Assembly (NCBI GenBank): GCA_902785575.1
Contig: CACZZF010000016.1
Coordinates: forward strand, 1 to 64,000
Reading direction: 5' to 3'
Origin: an uncultured Bacteroidia bacterium
GTDB lineage: Bacteria; Bacteroidota; Bacteroidia; Bacteroidales; UBA932
DNA length: 64,000 nt
Shown: positions 15,861-24,152 of the stretch, one piece after another
Position numbering within the stretch: position 1 is the first letter of the stretch
How the letters are laid out: each line of letters starts with the position of its first letter
Made by a program: the position numbers and the translations under genes
The notes under the pieces: generated by a model
Database searches by the model: none
What the model saw: the letters and a program-made list of their open reading frames with translations, nothing else
What the model was told of the DNA's origin: nothing

Positions 15861-17216
15861 ATGACTGACGTCGCTACTCTGTCTTCCGCCCGGCTTGTGA
15901 TCGCCGCCCTTATCGGGATTGTGATCCTGCTTGTGCTGATTATAAAGTTCAAGTTCCCGGCTATGATCGCCATCCTTGTCGGGGCGGTCTTGATAGGCCT
16001 CGGAGCCGGGATGTCTTTCGGGCAGATTGTCAAGGCAGTCGACGATGGAGTCGGGAATACCTTGAAAGGTATCGCTTTGCTGGTCGGTCTGGGGTCTATG
16101 TTCGGCTCGATACTGGAGATTTCTGGTGGGGCTAAGACGTTGGCTATCACGATGGTGGATAAGTTCGGGGACCGTAAGGCGGCATGGGCTCTGGCCATCA
16201 CAGGATTGATTATAGCCATGCCGGTTTTCTTTGATGCCGGCCTTGTCATCCTCATACCGCTAGCCTTTTCGCTGGCTAAACGGACTGGCCGTTCCTCGCT
16301 TTACTATGCCATCCCCCTGCTGGCTGGACTTGCTGTGGGTCATGCGTTCATTCCTCCGACTCCGGGCCCTGTGCTGGTGGCGGCCATGCTCGGGGTGGAT
16401 CTTGGTTGGGTCATCATTATCGGCGTGGTCTGCGGAATCGCGGCCATGATTGTCGCGGGCCCAATCTGGGGAGCATATTGCGGCAAGAAATTTTATATTC
16501 CTGTTCCTGAATATGCCTCCAGCCGTCCTGATGGGGATGATTCCAAGTTGCCTTCTTTTTGGACGGTGGCGCTGATTATCTTGATTCCGCTCGGGTTGAT
16601 TATCCTGAAATCTGTCGCCGGGGTGTGGGAGGCTATGGCTCCGGCCAGACCTGTGTTGGGATTCCTGGGTGAGCCTTTCGTGGCTTTGACCATAGCGACT
16701 CTAACCGCTATGATCCTGCTGGGTTACAAGAACGGATATTCAAAAGAAGAGCTGGAGAAGGTGATGACCAAATCGCTTGAGCCGGTCGGTCTGATCTTGC
16801 TTGTGACCGCCTGCGGTGGGGTTCTGCGCTACATTTTGCAATATTCCGGGCTGGGCGAGGTTATCGGCCAGGCTGTCGCTTCGGCTTCGTTCCCGATAGT
16901 GATTGTGGCTTTCATTGTGGCCGCTTTCGTGAGGATATCGGTAGGTTCAGCTACCGTGGCGATGACCATGGCCGCGGGAATGATCGCAGCTATGCCTGAA
17001 GTCGCGGCCTTGTCTCCTGCCCATCTGGCTTGTGTCACGGCTGCCATTGCTGGAGGAGCCACTGTCTGCTCCCATTTCAACGATTCGGGTTTCTGGCTTG
17101 TCAGGTCGCTCGTCGGGATGGACGAGAAGACCACCCTTAAGACCTGGACCGTCATGGAAACCCTCGTCGGCACCACCGGCTTCCTCATCGCCCTCCTCAT
17201 CTCCCTATTCCTCTGA
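15861..17216 (+). CDS. Gluconate:H+ symporter family (GntP) transporter
   Basis: A 451-residue inner-membrane permease with about 12-14 hydrophobic segments. Family signatures are clear: VGLGSMFGSILE and FFDAGLVILIPLAF in the N-half, GHAFIPPTPGPVLVAAMLG near 165-185, and GSATVAMTMAAGM plus CSHFNDSGFWL in the C-half. Members import gluconate and related sugar acids with protons. Beside a secreted beta-helix protein it may take up a uronic or aldonic acid released from polysaccharide; that is inference. Confidence 0.95.
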   Translation: MTDVATLSSARLVIAALIGIVILLVLIIKFKFPAMIAILVGAVLIGLGAGMSFGQIVKAVDDGVGNTLKGIALLVGLGSMFGSILEISGGAKTLAITMVDKFGDRKAAWALAITGLIIAMPVFFDAGLVILIPLAFSLAKRTGRSSLYYAIPLLAGLAVGHAFIPPTPGPVLVAAMLGVDLGWVIIIGVVCGIAAMIVAGPIWGAYCGKKFYIPVPEYASSRPDGDDSKLPSFWTVALIILIPLGLIILKSVAGVWEAMAPARPVLGFLGEPFVALTIATLTAMILLGYKNGYSKEELEKVMTKSLEPVGLILLVTACGGVLRYILQYSGLGEVIGQAVASASFPIVIVAFIVAAFVRISVGSATVAMTMAAGMIAAMPEVAALSPAHLACVTAAIAGGATVCSHFNDSGFWLVRSLVGMDEKTTLKTWTVMETLVGTTGFLIALLISLFL

Positions 17217-17238
17217 TCCTGACGAAGAAGCGGGGCTT

Positions 17239-18501
17239 TCAGAAAGCTGATAGCAGGCGGTTGAGGGCTTCGTTGAGGACAGGGGCTGGGCAGCCGATGT
17301 TGAGCCTGACGAATCCTTCCCCGCCAGGGCCGTAAGAGGTGCCGTTGCTGGGGATGATCTTTGCCTTCTTCCGGAACAGGTCCATCAACTCTGTCTGACT
17401 CAGGCCGAGAGCCCTGCAATCCAGCCAGACCAAGAAAGAGGCCTGTGGACGGATAGGGACTATTCCCAGATCGTGATCACTGAAGAACCGCTCAACGATC
17501 GCTATATTGTTCTCAATGTACCTTTTGAGGGACTCCAGCCAGGCGGTGTCTTCACGGTAAGCGGCAATCTGTGCGACCAGGGTCATGATTGACGGTTCGT
17601 CCAACTTGGAATTCCGCAAAGTTCCGTTGTATTTATCCCGTTTCTCCTTGTCGGGTATAATGCTGTAGGCGGTTCCGGAAAGACCGGCGAGATTGAATGC
17701 TTTGGTCGGGCCGGCAAACATCACTCCGACCCGTTTCGCGGTCTCGCTTACACTGCAGAAAGGAGTGTGCTTTTTCCCGTACAGGGCGAGATCCCCATGA
17801 ATCTCGTCGGAAATGACCATAACCCCGTGCCGGTCACATATCTCCGCCAGGGTGGCCAGCGTCTCCCGATCCCACAATATTCCACACGGATTCTGCGGGT
17901 TGCATAAGAGAAGGATTTTTGTCTTGTCATCAAACAGCTTTTCCAGCCCATCGAAATCCATCTGGTACCCTCCGTCCTTGAATATCAACGGGTTATCGAC
18001 CGCGACTCGCCCCATACGCTCGATGTACAAGCGGAAGTGGTCATATACTGGAGGCTGGATGATAACTTTGTCTCCCGGCTCTGTGAAAGTGAGATAAGCC
18101 TGGTTGATGCCCGTGATGACTCCCGGAGCGTAGCCTATCCATTCCCGGTCAAGATCAAAGCCATGATAACGCTTTTGCCAAGCATGGATAACATCATAAA
18201 ACTCCGCCGGGATGGAAGTGTAACCTAAGACATCCCGGTCCAGACGCATACGCAAAGCCTCCGCGACAAATGGATCTGTCTTCATATCCATATCAGCGAT
18301 CCACATCGGAATCTCCCCGTCTGTCGCCCTGCCATATTTAATGCTCCATGTTCCGGATCTGTCGTGTACGGCGTCAAAATCCCATCCCTTCCCCGCACTT
18401 GCTTTTGCGCAGGAGGCCAACAGGGCGCTTAGCGTTCCGACCGGAATCAGTGTCGAGGCACCGGCAGCGGCAGTCCCTTTTATGAAGTCTCTTCTTCTCA
18501 T
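17239..18501 (-). CDS. Tat-exported PatB/MalY-like PLP enzyme
   Basis: A 420-residue fold-type I PLP enzyme of the PatB/MalY branch (cystathionine beta-lyase or aminotransferase). The core contains NPQNPCGILW (201-210), SDEIHGDL (231-238) and the Schiff-base lysine Lys267 in FAGPTKAFNLAG. Unusually, the protein begins MRRRDFIKG, a twin-arginine signal, followed by a hydrophobic stretch and LLASC with Cys31 as a likely lipidation site. So the enzyme probably folds with its cofactor in the cytoplasm and is exported and lipid-anchored. The substrate is unknown. The gene is convergent with gntP, 22 bp away, and divergent from the DUF3298 gene. Confidence 0.88.
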   Translation of the reverse strand: MRRRDFIKGTAAAGASTLIPVGTLSALLASCAKASAGKGWDFDAVHDRSGTWSIKYGRATDGEIPMWIADMDMKTDPFVAEALRMRLDRDVLGYTSIPAEFYDVIHAWQKRYHGFDLDREWIGYAPGVITGINQAYLTFTEPGDKVIIQPPVYDHFRLYIERMGRVAVDNPLIFKDGGYQMDFDGLEKLFDDKTKILLLCNPQNPCGILWDRETLATLAEICDRHGVMVISDEIHGDLALYGKKHTPFCSVSETAKRVGVMFAGPTKAFNLAGLSGTAYSIIPDKEKRDKYNGTLRNSKLDEPSIMTLVAQIAAYREDTAWLESLKRYIENNIAIVERFFSDHDLGIVPIRPQASFLVWLDCRALGLSQTELMDLFRKKAKIIPSNGTSYGPGGEGFVRLNIGCPAPVLNEALNRLLSAF

Positions 18502-18521
18502 ATCCTATATCCGAGTAAACA

Positions 18522-18529
18522 CAAATTTA
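18522..18529 (-). promoter_or_regulatory. -7 element of the PatB-like gene
   Basis: Minus-strand TAAATTTG, a perfect TAnnTTTG, 20 bp before the ATG. Confidence 0.6.
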
Positions 18530-18566
18530 GATAAATTCGTTATATTAGCGCATCCTAAAACCAGAA

Positions 18567-19463
18567 ATGATGAGATTTCAAATCCACGCGATCATCGCCT
18601 CGTTGGCTGTCCTGCTGGTCTCCTGCGCCCAGGCCCCGAAGGATATCCAGACAAAGAGCTTCTTCCAGAAAGACTCGACGGAGTATTCAAGGATGTCTAT
18701 GAAGATTGACCTCCCGGTCTCTTCGGGAAGCGTCGCCTCCAACATCAAAGCGAAACTGATGGAAGTGACGGACGACATCCTGAGCCGCGTGACGTCCTAT
18801 GAGAACGAGCGTTTCTACCCGCCTTATGATGGAGATAAGGCTGACACCGATGCTTTCGTGGACTATTATTTCAAACAGACCTCGTCCCTCATCGAGCACC
18901 TCTCCCGCTCCGAGGTCGAGGAACGGAACGCCTACATCATGGAAGATGATGACATGTCAGAGGCCCAAAAGAAGCAGATTCTCGCCTACATTCCCATGTG
19001 GGGTTATGACTTCTCCCTTGAGAAGATCTATGAGAATCCCGCTTGCGTGGTCTTCAAATCGATGGATTACATCTACATGGGCGGAGCACATGGGGGAGTC
19101 GTCGGCAAGGGCGGCCTGACTTTCGACAAAAAGGACGGAAGCCTTGTCGAGCATTTGGTCGACAGGGCGAAAGCCGCTGATATCCAGCCGCTTCTGGTGA
19201 AAGGAATAATTGATTATTTCTCTGACGCGGGCTTTAAGGTCAGTGCTGATCAGATTCACGAATACCTGTCGCTGGACGGGGACGCCATCCCTCTTCCCGC
19301 ATGGGAACCCTACCCTTCGGAAAAGGGTCTCGAGTTCATCTATCAGCAATATGAGATCGCCAGCTATGCCGCTGGAATGCCTTCTTTCACAGTTTCTTAC
19401 GACGACATCGCCCCCTTCCTGACCCCGCAGGGCCAGGCGATTAAGGAGGCGGTGGCGAAGTAA
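18567..19463 (+). CDS. DUF3298 (RsiV-like) lipoprotein
   Basis: A 298-residue lipoprotein with a signal peptide and lipobox ending at Cys20 (LLVSC). The C-terminal half is the DUF3298 domain: YIYMGGAHGG near 170, then LEFIYQQYEIASYAAGMPSF and TVSYDDIAPFLTPQG near the end. In RsiV this domain binds lysozyme, but many Bacteroidetes members are of unknown function and no linked sigma factor is present. Two adjacent ATGs at 18567 and 18570 are both possible starts. It is convergent with the GH13-GH127 gene, ending 7 bp before it. Confidence 0.88.
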   Translation: MMRFQIHAIIASLAVLLVSCAQAPKDIQTKSFFQKDSTEYSRMSMKIDLPVSSGSVASNIKAKLMEVTDDILSRVTSYENERFYPPYDGDKADTDAFVDYYFKQTSSLIEHLSRSEVEERNAYIMEDDDMSEAQKKQILAYIPMWGYDFSLEKIYENPACVVFKSMDYIYMGGAHGGVVGKGGLTFDKKDGSLVEHLVDRAKAADIQPLLVKGIIDYFSDAGFKVSADQIHEYLSLDGDAIPLPAWEPYPSEKGLEFIYQQYEIASYAAGMPSFTVSYDDIAPFLTPQGQAIKEAVAK

Positions 19464-19470
19464 GATTCAG

Positions 19471-22400
19471 CTATTCCACAGTCGGGAATATAGTAAGGCG
19501 GAGCGTAGTGCTTCCGTAAGGGACGAGCGGGATGTATTCAACATCACCGTCCTCTGTCTCGAATGTCTCAGGGAGCGGAGGAGTGTACCTGTCCTCCTGG
19601 AGGGTCCAGCCTTTCACACCCTTGACCGGCACCTTGATCACATAAGGGACCGTGGCGGGATCGAAGGGGAAGCCCTTGGCTCCGGTAGCCTCGACCTTGA
19701 TATCCTTGAGTCCGCTCTCAACCAGGGCGTAGTTCCATTTGCCTGAAGGAGTCATCTTCCAGCTCTTGAAATCAGGATTGGCCGAAACCTTTCCGGCGAG
19801 ATTATCGTAGATTTTGTTGTCTTCCTCGACCAGGGCGGGCACAGCGTAAGCGTACACTATGGGACCTCTCTGGACGGACTTTCCGGTGTGGGGGTTATCC
19901 ACGATCTCTATCTTCATGGGGAGATCCACGGTGAAGGTGTCACCGCTCTTCCAAGCCTTTGATACTGTGTGGAATCCCTTCTGTCCGGCGGTGCTCCATT
20001 CCGGGATGCGGTAAGTGAAGTCCATATTGACAGGATCGTTGATGACCTTACCATTCTTAAGGAAGGTGAACTCGAACACGATCCTCTCTTCGAAAGGATA
20101 TTCAGTCTTCTCCTCGATCTTGACCTCCAAGCCGTCGCCTAAATCATAAGTCACCGCGGAAGGTCCGTAAAGAGCCGCTACAGGGTGTCCCTTCTTGTCT
20201 TTCAACCACATTCTGGCGACATAGTTAGGCATATACCTGTGGAGATTGCCAATGCAGCACTCGGTCTCATGGATAGGCCTGTAGGCCATCCAGGTCAGGC
20301 CGTGCTTGAAGCGGTTGTGGTTGGACTCTCCGGTGGCGATCACCTGGTTGGGGCAGGAGAAATATTGCATGGTCTTGAAATCCTTTGTGATGGATCCGAG
20401 TCCGCCGTTGAATATTCCTTTCTCAATGCGATCCGCCCAACCGCCGTCTCCGGTGGTCATCAAGTAGTAACCCATCGTCCAGGTGTAGTCGCTGACATCG
20501 CAGGTCTCATGGCTCGCGAGAGGGTCGTTTCCGGCGAGAGCCTCTGAGGATGAATTGATTCCGTCGATCAGCATATTCGGCTCCTCCATCTTCTTCTCGG
20601 CGTGAAGGGCAGCCTTGAGATAGTTCTCGTCTCCCGTGTAGGCATACAGGAGGAGAGGAATCTTAAGCAGCTCGTTCATCGTGACGCCGTGCATGTTGAA
20701 CACGCTCTCATCCAATGCGGTGATCTGGGTCATGTCGCTCGCGTTCTCGGCCCAAGCCTTTGTCGCAAGATCCAGGAGCGCCTTGTTTCCGGTCAATGAA
20801 TATGTCCAAAGAATGCCTTCCACGTTGATGACGAAGCGATCCATACCCATCTCTTCCACTGAATATGACAGGTAGTTCTTTTCCAAAGCCTCCGGAATCC
20901 TGGGATCTCCAGTGGCCTCATAATAAGCCTTTACGGCCCTGAAGAACACGGCGAACGGCCAGGCCATTGATCCGGTCTCAGGTCCGAGACGTCCCTCGGG
21001 ACGGTCCTTGGAGTTGATAAGCTGCTGTTTAGCCCTTCTTTCCTGCATTCTGGCCATCCTCTCCCTCAGCCTCGGATCCTCGGAGACTTGTGCGGAGAAG
21101 TTCTGTCCTTGACCATTGCCTTGGGGTCTCTGGCCTCCCTGGAAGTTACCTCCCGGGAAACCGTTGAAACCACGCTGCTGAGTGTTGTCCTGCGCGGACG
21201 GCGGCACGCCTTTCTTGGCCGGAAGCGGATGGTTGAGAACATAATCGATATTCTCCTGCCAAGTCTTCAGAAACCGTTCATCATCAAGCACGTAACCAAG
21301 CCTTGTGATGCCGTCCAGATAGTAGGCGGTCTGCTCGAAACGCCACCAGTCAGCGCCTCGTCGGTCGGAATCCCTCTCTAGTTCTCCGGCCCAAAGGACG
21401 GAGTTGAAAGGATAGGCCATCGCCTCGGGATGGCTGGAAAGCCCGTCCCTCTGCCTCTGGAGAATCTCAAGGAGCCATCCTTTCGGCTCGATCTTGTCGA
21501 TGAGTCCCTCGCTGAACTTGGCGTACGGAGGGGCCGGAACTGTCGATCCGATAGCTGGATCTATCTTCTGGTCAAAAAGTTCCAGGATGAAGGTGGCTCT
21601 GGCCGGGACATGCATCTGACCGAGAATGTCGTAAACCTTCCCGGTCACAACATCCCTTCCTGAGGTGTAGCCCTTTGTCACGTCACGGAAGCGATCCATC
21701 TTGATGTCCACATCCTTGTCAGAGCCGCTCAGTATGACCAGCACGGTCTCATCCCCTTTTTGCCTCGCATAGACATAGCAATTGCCGTTCTGCTGGAGCG
21801 GGGCGTATTGGGTCATAGTCCCCTCCGTCACAGCCTTCGAGTTCTTCCTCCAGTTGAGGATCTTCTTCATGTATGAATATGCCTCCCTTTCCTCGGGGGT
21901 TCTTCCAGCCTCGGTGAACACACTCCTTTCGTCTCCCGGCCAGCCTCCTGGCATATCCTTACGGATGGCTCCGTCTCCCTGGGCCTTGGTGGCCTTGAAC
22001 AGCAGCTCAGTCCCGTAATAGACCTGAGGTATTCCCCTGGTAGTCAGCAGGAAACCTATTCCTTGCTTGTAGCGGTTGAGCCCCTTGTCCTCTACTCTCG
22101 AGAAGCGTCCCAGGTCGTGGTTGTCAAGGAAAACAAGCACATTGGACGGGTCTGGATATAGGATGTCGTTGGCCATAGAGACATAGATGTTGAACAAACC
22201 GGTCGGGTTCACGTCGTCGGACTTGCTCTCATAAGTGAAAGCGTCCGGGGCGAGGAAAGCCAGGTTGAAGTCCATCACACTCTTCAGGTGGGAATCATAT
22301 TCCTTATTCAGGGCGCTGCCTCTCTGCCACCATGCAGGGAAGCCGCTTCCGACCGGATACCAAGTCTCTCCGGTGATATTGAAGTCGGGATATTCCTCAA

Positions 22401-23433
22401 GAGTTTCCTTGCACCATCTCGCCGCGAAAAGGGGATCCATGTAGGGATGGGTATCCTGACGAACTCCGTCGATCCTGGCATATTCAATCCACCAGATACA
22501 GTTTTGTATCAAGTAGTTGGCCACGAGAGGATTCTTGTGGTTGAGGTCGGGCATGCCCCTGTTGAACCATCCGTCCGAGAAGAGTTGTTTCTCTGAGGGG
22601 GCAGCATGGGGGTCGACAGCCGTCCACTTGTTGTGGCTGGTTCCGACGAAGGTGTTGTTGAAGTTGAGCCAGTCACCGGTGGGCAGGTCCTCCATCCACC
22701 AATGTGAACTTCCGCAGTGGTTGAATATCATGTCCATAACCACCTTCATCCCGTTGTCATGGGCCTTCTTGATAAAGGCGAGATACTCATCCATCGTTCC
22801 GAAACGAGGATCGACCGCATAGTAATCAGTGATCGCATAGCCGTGGTAGGTACGGGCCGAGTTCTCCTGGACCGGGTTGAGCCAGATCGTGGTTATCCCT
22901 AGGTCCTTGATGTAGTCGATATGGTCCGCGACGCCTTTGATGTCGCCACCATGGCGTCCTCCGTCACGGCTCCTGTCGGCTGTCGCTCCGCCGATGGTGT
23001 CATTCTGCGGTTTCCCGTTGGCGAAACGGTCCGGAGTGATCAGGTACAACACGTCTTTCGGGCTGAATCCCATCGCTCCAGGTTCCTTGCTACGCTCTTT
23101 TAGCTCGTATGCTTTTACGGTTTTCTGTCCGTCGAGATTGAACGTGAGGTCGAAAGAACCGGCCTTGGCCTTGGGACTGATCTCCAGATCGACAAACAGG
23201 TAGTTGGGGCTCTCGACTCTGGTCACGCCCTTAAGCTTGATGTCTTTCCGCTTCAGGGAGACATCTGCTTTGCCGATGCCCTCGCCATGGACGAGCAGTT
23301 GCAGGGAATTGTTTTTCATGCCGACCCACCAGAACGGCGGCTCGATCCGGTCGATTCCCTCTCCCGCTGCTGAGAAAATGCTTCCCGCAAGCAAAAGGAT
23401 GGTGACCGTCAATGATTTGAAAAGGTTTCTCAT
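19471..23433 (-). CDS. Secreted GH13 amylase-like / GH127 arabinofuranosidase-like fusion
   Basis: A 1320-residue exported protein. I use the ATG at 23433 because it begins a clean signal peptide (MRNLFKSLTVTILLL). Numbered from there, the first half has an N-terminal beta-sandwich, then a GH13 barrel with region I DMIFNHCG, catalytic Asp327 (GVRQDTH), Glu356 (ITGETWY) and the NHD of FLDNHDLGR, so alpha-glucanase activity is expected. From about residue 660 it matches DUF1680/GH127, with the zinc and nucleophile motifs Glu976-x-Cys978 (HETCD) and Cys1059-Cys1060 (ECCIGN), as in beta-L-arabinofuranosidases. A Gly/Gln/Asn-rich loop lies inside the GH127 part. Such a pairing of catalytic domains in one chain is unusual. 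Confidence 0.92.
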   Translation of the reverse strand: MRNLFKSLTVTILLLAGSIFSAAGEGIDRIEPPFWWVGMKNNSLQLLVHGEGIGKADVSLKRKDIKLKGVTRVESPNYLFVDLEISPKAKAGSFDLTFNLDGQKTVKAYELKERSKEPGAMGFSPKDVLYLITPDRFANGKPQNDTIGGATADRSRDGGRHGGDIKGVADHIDYIKDLGITTIWLNPVQENSARTYHGYAITDYYAVDPRFGTMDEYLAFIKKAHDNGMKVVMDMIFNHCGSSHWWMEDLPTGDWLNFNNTFVGTSHNKWTAVDPHAAPSEKQLFSDGWFNRGMPDLNHKNPLVANYLIQNCIWWIEYARIDGVRQDTHPYMDPLFAARWCKETLEEYPDFNITGETWYPVGSGFPAWWQRGSALNKEYDSHLKSVMDFNLAFLAPDAFTYESKSDDVNPTGLFNIYVSMANDILYPDPSNVLVFLDNHDLGRFSRVEDKGLNRYKQGIGFLLTTRGIPQVYYGTELLFKATKAQGDGAIRKDMPGGWPGDERSVFTEAGRTPEEREAYSYMKKILNWRKNSKAVTEGTMTQYAPLQQNGNCYVYARQKGDETVLVILSGSDKDVDIKMDRFRDVTKGYTSGRDVVTGKVYDILGQMHVPARATFILELFDQKIDPAIGSTVPAPPYAKFSEGLIDKIEPKGWLLEILQRQRDGLSSHPEAMAYPFNSVLWAGELERDSDRRGADWWRFEQTAYYLDGITRLGYVLDDERFLKTWQENIDYVLNHPLPAKKGVPPSAQDNTQQRGFNGFPGGNFQGGQRPQGNGQGQNFSAQVSEDPRLRERMARMQERRAKQQLINSKDRPEGRLGPETGSMAWPFAVFFRAVKAYYEATGDPRIPEALEKNYLSYSVEEMGMDRFVINVEGILWTYSLTGNKALLDLATKAWAENASDMTQITALDESVFNMHGVTMNELLKIPLLLYAYTGDENYLKAALHAEKKMEEPNMLIDGINSSSEALAGNDPLASHETCDVSDYTWTMGYYLMTTGDGGWADRIEKGIFNGGLGSITKDFKTMQYFSCPNQVIATGESNHNRFKHGLTWMAYRPIHETECCIGNLHRYMPNYVARMWLKDKKGHPVAALYGPSAVTYDLGDGLEVKIEEKTEYPFEERIVFEFTFLKNGKVINDPVNMDFTYRIPEWSTAGQKGFHTVSKAWKSGDTFTVDLPMKIEIVDNPHTGKSVQRGPIVYAYAVPALVEEDNKIYDNLAGKVSANPDFKSWKMTPSGKWNYALVESGLKDIKVEATGAKGFPFDPATVPYVIKVPVKGVKGWTLQEDRYTPPLPETFETEDGDVEYIPLVPYGSTTLRLTIFPTVE

Positions 23434-23481
23434 CGTGGTTTGTAAAAAGATATTATTAATTTGAATTAGAATCCGTTTCGG

Positions 23482-23489
23482 TAAATATA
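23482..23489 (-). promoter_or_regulatory. Putative -7 element of the GH13-GH127 gene
   Basis: Minus-strand TATATTTA (one mismatch to TAnnTTTG) directly after the T-tract of the upstream gene's terminator, 48 bp before the ATG. Confidence 0.4.
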
Positions 23490-23490
23490 C

Positions 23491-23530
23491 AAAAAAATCG
23501 GGAGGCTGGTGGAAAACACCGGCCTCCCGA
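23491..23530 (-). terminator. Rho-independent terminator after isochorismatase-like gene
   Basis: A GC-rich hairpin (TCGGGAGGC pairing with GCCTCCCGA, plus an inner GGTG/CACC) at 23498-23530 is followed on the minus strand by seven Ts. It closes the long glycosidase operon. Confidence 0.85.
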
Positions 23531-23551
23531 GTCAATTATATAGGAGATACG

Positions 23552-24103
23552 CTACATCGCCTCGATCAGCTCGTCGTTGGAGTAGGCGTCGGCTCCGTAG
23601 CAGGTCTTCAGATAAGCCAGACCGTTGAGGTAATCTTCCTCAGTGAAGGAATCGGTAGCCTCTTTGGCGACCACCACATCATAGCCGAGGCAGTAGGCGT
23701 CGGCGGAAGTGTGGCGCACGCACATGTGGGCGTGGAGACCAGTCATGATCACGGTCTTGACTCCGAGTTCCTTGAGAAGAATGTCAAGGTCGGTCTGGAA
23801 GAAACCGCTGTAGCGGCGCTTCGGAACCACATAATCCTTCTCGCAAAGCTCCAGCTCAGGAATGACCTGGGCTCCAGGAGTTCCGGCAATGGCATGGTCG
23901 CCCCAAATCTGGAGCTCCCTGTCAATGCCCGGAAGATGGGCGTCATTGCAGAATATCACGGGAACACCCTTCTCACGCGCGGCTTTGAGGAGCCTTGCGG
24001 TTGCGGGAACGATAGCCTTACCACGGTCGCAAGCGAGCGAGCCGGTGACGAAGTCGTTGAGCATGTCAACGACAAGGATGGCGGGATGATTGAGTTTTTC
24101 CAT
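23552..24103 (-). CDS. Isochorismatase-like cysteine hydrolase
   Basis: A 183-residue cytoplasmic hydrolase of the isochorismatase/nicotinamidase superfamily. The catalytic triad positions are visible: Asp in VVDMLNDF near residue 13, Lys in VVPKRRYSGF near 95, and Cys in HAHMCVRHT near 127. These act on C-N or C-O bonds of small molecules such as nicotinamide, but the substrate cannot be read. It is the last gene of the glycosidase operon, 49 bp after the GH123 gene. Its role there is unclear; it may hydrolyse an amide released from N-acetylated sugars or be unrelated. Confidence 0.88.
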   Translation of the reverse strand: MEKLNHPAILVVDMLNDFVTGSLACDRGKAIVPATARLLKAAREKGVPVIFCNDAHLPGIDRELQIWGDHAIAGTPGAQVIPELELCEKDYVVPKRRYSGFFQTDLDILLKELGVKTVIMTGLHAHMCVRHTSADAYCLGYDVVVAKEATDSFTEEDYLNGLAYLKTCYGADAYSNDELIEAM

Positions 24104-24152
24104 TTTTATCAGTCAATTGTTGTTTACCAAACCGTTAGGAAAAAAGCAAATA

